Positions 7,375 to 10,850 of a stretch of 10,850 nucleotides of DNA are shown here, piece after piece (position 1 is the stretch's first letter; each line of letters starts with the position of its first letter). The stretch is from Pseudogymnoascus destructans (taxonomy: Eukaryota > Ascomycota > Leotiomycetes > Thelebolales > Thelebolaceae): assembly GCF_001641265.1 (NCBI RefSeq), contig NW_020167597.1:1-10850 (forward strand). Direction: 5' to 3'. A model generated the notes under the pieces. That model made no database searches and had not been told where the DNA came from. It worked only from the letters and a program-made list of their open reading frames with translations. A program made the position numbers and the translations under genes.

Positions 7375-9236
7375 GGAGCTTGTCCCATGGCCCATTTTCG
7401 AACTCACGTTCTTGCAAGGACTGTAAGTTGACAGCCTCGCGACCGATGTAAATGTTCGCTGACGTCTCTTGTGCAGCTTTGCAAGGGGAACAAATTGACG
7501 TACTCTGATTGTTGATCAGACTTCAGATGGTGGAGACATTCCGGTTCTAGTCGGGCGATGCATGGGAGGGGTGGTTGGGGGGGGCATGTTATAGGATGGA
7601 TTGTAAGAACCTGACGCAGCATGCAGACGGTGCGTTCGATGGCGTTAATAAAAGAGATTTGCAAGACGAATCAAATGACGTCCTCCGATTTGTGATATGA
7701 GTTGAGACGGGTGAGATATTGCAGATTTCGCTGGGGCATCAGTGGGTGTGGTGGAGCACCTACTTTGAAGGATTATAACTTTTGCAGCTACGGTCGAAAG
7801 CTAACGTTCGGTATCGTCATTGAAAGAGATTTACAAGAGGAATCGAATGGCCTCTTACGATTTTTGATACGGCTTGAAACAAGTAAGTTATTTCGGATTT
7901 GTTGGGCCGGGCCCAGGAAATGGGGCCCCATGGCAACATGTGAGAAGGATTCCAACTTTTGCAGCGACGGCCGAAACTTAACGGTCGGCATCGTTAATGG
8001 AAGAGATTTACAATGGAATCGAATGGCGTATCCGATTTGTGATCCGAGTTAAAATGGTGAAGATATTTATGATTTAGACGGGCAGCAGTGGGTGGGGTTC
8101 TACATATGAGACGTGGTATAACTTTTGCAGCGGTGCGCAGAACTCAACGTTCGATAGCGCCATTGAAAGATAATTGCAAGCAGAATCGAATGGCCTCCTC
8201 CGATTTTTGATACGAGTTGAAATGATTGTGTTATAACGGATTTCGATGGGTGATTAAGAAGAAGAGGCATGGAACGGGAAGTGGTATAAAAGACCGAGAG
8301 GCAAGGCGTAACGTTCGATGTCGTAATTCAAAGAGATTTACAAGGGGAAGAAAATGGCGTCCTCCGATTTCTAATACGAGTAGAAGTGAGTTAGTTATTG
8401 CGGATTTAAACGGATGGTTGGTGGCAAGGGGGCCAGTGGACCTTAATTTTCGAAGGCCAATAACTTCTCAATCGACAGACGGAATCTAACGTTCAACACG
8501 GCAAATTGAAGCGCGTTTCAAGAGGAATAAAATGGCGTACTCTGAATTTCAGTACGATTCAAATTGGGTTGGTTATTTCGGATTTTGGTGGGTGGTAGGT
8601 GACAGGGGGTGGAAGGGAGGCATAGTTCTTGAGGGGTGATAACTTTTGAAGCGACAACCCGATCTTAACGTTCGTCATCGTCAATGATAGAGAATTACAA
8701 GGGGAATCAAATGGCGTCCTCCGATTTTTGATACGAATTAAAACGGTGGAGATATTCCGGATATGGTCAGGCGGAAGGGGGGAGGAGGGTATGTCAGATG
8801 AGGGGCTATAAGTATTGCAATAGGCGGCCGAATTTATCGTTCGGCATCACGTCTGAAAGAGAATTTGGAGGGGAACAAAATAGCGTCTTCATAATTTTGA
8901 TATGATTTGAAACGAGAGAGTTATTTCGGATTTAGACGACTGGCAATGGGTGGGGGGGCAGGTATAAGGAGAGCAATAAGTTTTGCAGTAAGCAACAGAA
9001 TTTATCGTTCGAGGGTGGTATTAAAAGAGGATTGCAAGGGGAAGGGAATGGCATCTTCGTATTTCTGATACGATTTGAAACGAGAGAGATATTCCGGATT
9101 TAGACGGGTGGTGGTTTGGGGGGGTTCCAGGAAGACCCGATTTTTATCCCCAAGTATAACATGTGCAGCAACAGACAGAATTTATCGTTCGACATCAGGA
9201 AATGACGAGAAATACGAGGAGAAGAGAATGGTGTCT

Positions 9237-9251
9237 TTAGGGTTAGGGTTA
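9237..9251 (+). repeat. Interstitial telomeric repeat TTAGGGTTAGGGTTA inside a satellite copy
   Basis: Two and a half perfect TTAGGG units lie where neighbouring satellite copies have the TCCGATTTTTGATACGAG core. They are flanked by normal satellite sequence (GAATGGTGTC before, AAATTGAAATGGG after). Confidence 0.85.
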
Positions 9252-9464
9252 CAAATTGAAATGGGTGAGTTACTTTGATTTCCGTCGGGTGGCAAAGGTA
9301 AGGCAGCAAATATATTGAGTGAGGTATTATAAGTTATGATAGAGGTGATGTATAAGGAGCGTTCGATATCGTTAATAGGGTAGTTTTTGAAGGGGAAGAG
9401 AATGGCTCTTCGGAATTTTGATACGAGGTGAAATGGAAGGCGAATTTCGAATTCAGTTGAGTTT

Positions 9465-9478
9465 GGGGGGGGGGGGGG
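9465..9478 (+). repeat. Run of 14 G
   Basis: Fourteen consecutive G on the + strand inside the distal satellite. It could form quadruplex structures and is a likely place for length error in the assembly. Confidence 0.85.
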
Positions 9479-10089
9479 CGGCAGTTATTTTGATGGGAAT
9501 GAGGGGAAGTAAGGGGACATTGTAGAGGAATAGTTTGATATCGTCAATAGGGTAGTTTTGCAAGCGGAAGAGAATGGCTTCTTCAGAATTTCGATACGAG
9601 TTGAAATGGGGGACGAATTTCGAGTTGGTGTGAATAGGGGGTAGGATATATAAGGGAATAATTATAACAGATGAGAATATAGTTTTGGGAATAAGATAGG
9701 GAAATATATCCGAAAATAATATCGTTAATAGTAGTTTTACGAGACTTACAAAATAGCGTTTTCAGAATTTTATTACAAGTTTAAATAAGGGAGATAATTC
9801 GATTTCGGTCAAGTAGGGGGGGGTGTGTTTTTGAGTTGGGGTGACGGGAGGTGAAGGGATGTTATAGGGGTAATTTTTGGAGAGGAAAAGAATGGCGTAT
9901 TCAGAATTTTGATACGAGATAAAATGAGAGACGAATTTTTGAATTTGGGTGATGGAGGGGGGGTTATATAAAGGCAGTAATTATAATGGACGAGATATAT
10001 TTTTGGGAATAAGATGGGTCAATAAAAGGTTTAATATTGTTAATAGGGTAGTTATATGAGACGAACGTAATGGGGTTTTTGGAATTTTG

Positions 10090-10216
10090 ATAGGGTTTTA
10101 TATAAGGGAAACGGGGAGTGAAATGGGAAGTGAGAGGCAGTTAGATGGGGAGTTGGGAGGTTTGAACAGGAAGTGAGTTTTAATGAAGCGAGAAGTAAAA
10201 TGGGAAGTAGGGAGAG
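10090..10216 (+). other. C-poor purine-rich junction between satellite and minisatellites
   Basis: Short GGGAAGTGA-like motifs recur here without a fixed period. No coding or RNA signal is seen. Similar GGGAAGTGAGAG motifs also fill 10376-10518, between the 50-bp triplication and the TTAGGG run. Confidence 0.55.
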
Positions 10217-10375
10217 GGAGTTAAATGGGGAGTGGTAGAGTTTAAAGGAGAGTGGGAGGAGGAAAGGGAGTTAAACGGGGAGTGGTAGAGTTTAAAGGAG
10301 AGTGGAGGAGGGAAAGGGAGTTAAACGGGGAGTGGTAGAGTTTAAAGGAGAGTGGAGGAGGGAAAGGGGAAGTGA
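10217..10375 (+). repeat. Three near-identical 50-bp tandem units
   Basis: The unit starts GGAGTTAAAYGGGGAGTGG and continues TAGAGTTTAAAGGAGAGTGG then AGGAGGGAAAG. It starts at 10217, 10267 and 10317. The + strand of the first unit contains no C at all. High identity compared with the surrounding degenerate DNA points to recent duplication. Confidence 0.9.
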
Positions 10376-10518
10376 AGTAGGAAGTGAGAGAGGGGGTGGA
10401 GTGGGAAGTGAAGTGGGAAGTGAGAGAGGGTTGAAGATGAAGTGAGAGTTGGGGAAATGGGAAGGGAGAGGATAGTATGGGGGATAAACGGGGAAGTGAG
10501 AGGGTGGTAACAGGGAGT

Positions 10519-10530
10519 TTAGGGTTAGGG
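10519..10530 (+). repeat. Interstitial telomeric repeat TTAGGGTTAGGG
   Basis: Two perfect TTAGGG units in purine-rich DNA. A further degenerate match, TTAGGGTTTAAGGG, lies at 10726-10739. Orientation is the same in all three places, G-rich strand running to the right. Confidence 0.75.
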
Positions 10531-10614
10531 AGTAAATGGGGAATGAATAAGGGTGAAATGGGAAGTAAGGATGGTTGAATGGTGAGTGAGAGAATAGTGA
10601 AGGAGTGTGGTAGG

Positions 10615-10850
10615 GATGAAGTGTGAGTGAGAGTTAAGGAAGGGTGGGTGAGAGGGTAGAGAAGGTGAGTGAGAGGGTAGAGAAGCGTGAGTGAGAGTGG
10701 TAAGGTTGAAGGGTTAGTGAGAGTGTTAGGGTTTAAGGGTGAATGAGAGAAGGGTGAATGAGAGAGGGGTGAGTGAGAGAGGGGTGAGTGAGAGGGGCGT
10801 GAGTGAGAGGGCGTGAGTGAGAGGGGGTGAGTGAGAGGGGTGTGAATGAG
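10615..10850 (+). repeat. Purine-rich GTGAGTGAGAG(n) minisatellite
   Basis: GTGAGTGAGAG or close variants (GTGAATGAGAG, GTGGGTGAGAG) recur from about 10620, becoming regular at a spacing of roughly 13-18 bases from about 10740 to the window edge, with variable G runs between units. C is nearly absent. The array runs off the window to the right, so its true length is unknown. Confidence 0.85.

Larger units (their letters stand above)
7440..10090 (+). repeat. Degenerate satellite, about 16 copies with mean period about 172 bp
   Basis: An anchor block (AAGRGGAATSRAATGGCGTC followed by TCCGATTTTTGATACGAG and TTGAAA) recurs with the AATG position at about 7494, 7674, 7846, 8022, 8189, 8353, 8531, 8710, 8879, 9047, 9227, 9401, 9573, 9752, 9891 and 10069. 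Steps are 164-180 except one of 139. A second block (AACGTTCGGCATCGTTAATG with AAGAGATTTACAAG) precedes it, and GGATTTAGACGGGTGG follows it in proximal copies. The first copy starts within about 70 bases of the oxygenase stop. Copies past about 9340 form a distinct subfamily with AATAGGGTAGTTTT. Open frames at 7702-8052, 8226-8489 and 9075-9278 fall inside the array and differ between copies, so they are not genes. Confidence 0.9.

Noticed and set aside
7702..9278. Open frames 7702-8052, 8226-8489 and 9075-9278
   Set aside because: They lie in the 172-bp satellite; frames are not conserved between copies.
7440..10850. Repeat-induced point mutation as the cause of low C
   Set aside because: G is not depleted on the same strand, whereas such decay should lower both C and G.
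1..10850. tRNA, rRNA or other structured RNA genes
   Set aside because: No cloverleaf or conserved rRNA segments were recognised on either strand by eye.

Overview
The window looks like a subtelomeric stretch of a filamentous fungus, most likely a basidiomycete (Agaricomycete-like). This rests on four things: a GC-rich, intron-poor gene of the fungal OrsD-to-RecQ 'telomere-linked helicase' type; a neighbouring 2-oxoglutarate/Fe(II) oxygenase resembling the TET/JBP-like enzymes expanded in basidiomycetes; non-coding DNA made of satellites; and short TTAGGG runs near the right edge. The TTAGGG (G-rich) strand reads left to right, so the chromosome end is inferred to lie to the right of the window.

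Layout. (1) 1-208: leader with a perfect 10-bp hairpin and a 10-bp direct repeat. (2) 209-4657, + strand: one very large gene that is open throughout but hops between reading frames at about six to eight places. Its domains in order are an OrsD zinc-finger region, an OrsD-family middle region, a stretch that I read as a divergent tyrosine-recombinase catalytic domain, a RecQ-type DEAH helicase with RecQ zinc-binding tail, and a Cys/His-rich C-terminus. (3) 4658-5491: AT-rich spacer with no convincing gene. (4) 5492-6335: a six-copy tandem array (full unit about 150 bp) that ends 5 bases before the next start codon; every copy keeps the inverted repeat ACTATA-N6-TATAGT. (5) 6341-7374, + strand: the 2OG-Fe(II) oxygenase gene, with a single frame break at a run of eight G. 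(6) about 7440-10090: 16 degenerate copies of a satellite with a mean period of about 172 bp, becoming steadily C-poor on the + strand; the distal copies appear to alternate as a dimeric higher-order repeat, and one copy carries TTAGGG repeats in place of its core. (7) 10090-10850: almost C-free purine-rich DNA with a 50-bp triplication and a GTGAGTGAGAG-type minisatellite.

How the parts may work together (inference): the first gene has the make-up of a self-mobilising subtelomeric element, with DNA-binding zinc fingers, a recombinase-like core and a helicase. The second gene may oxidise methylated bases or another substrate, and sits under a repeat-built promoter. The most interesting proposal is that the large subtelomeric helicase carries a hidden tyrosine-recombinase domain. 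All frame breaks are single-base-type shifts with no nonsense codon in the surviving frames, which fits uncorrected indels in a long-read assembly or a very recent pseudogene.
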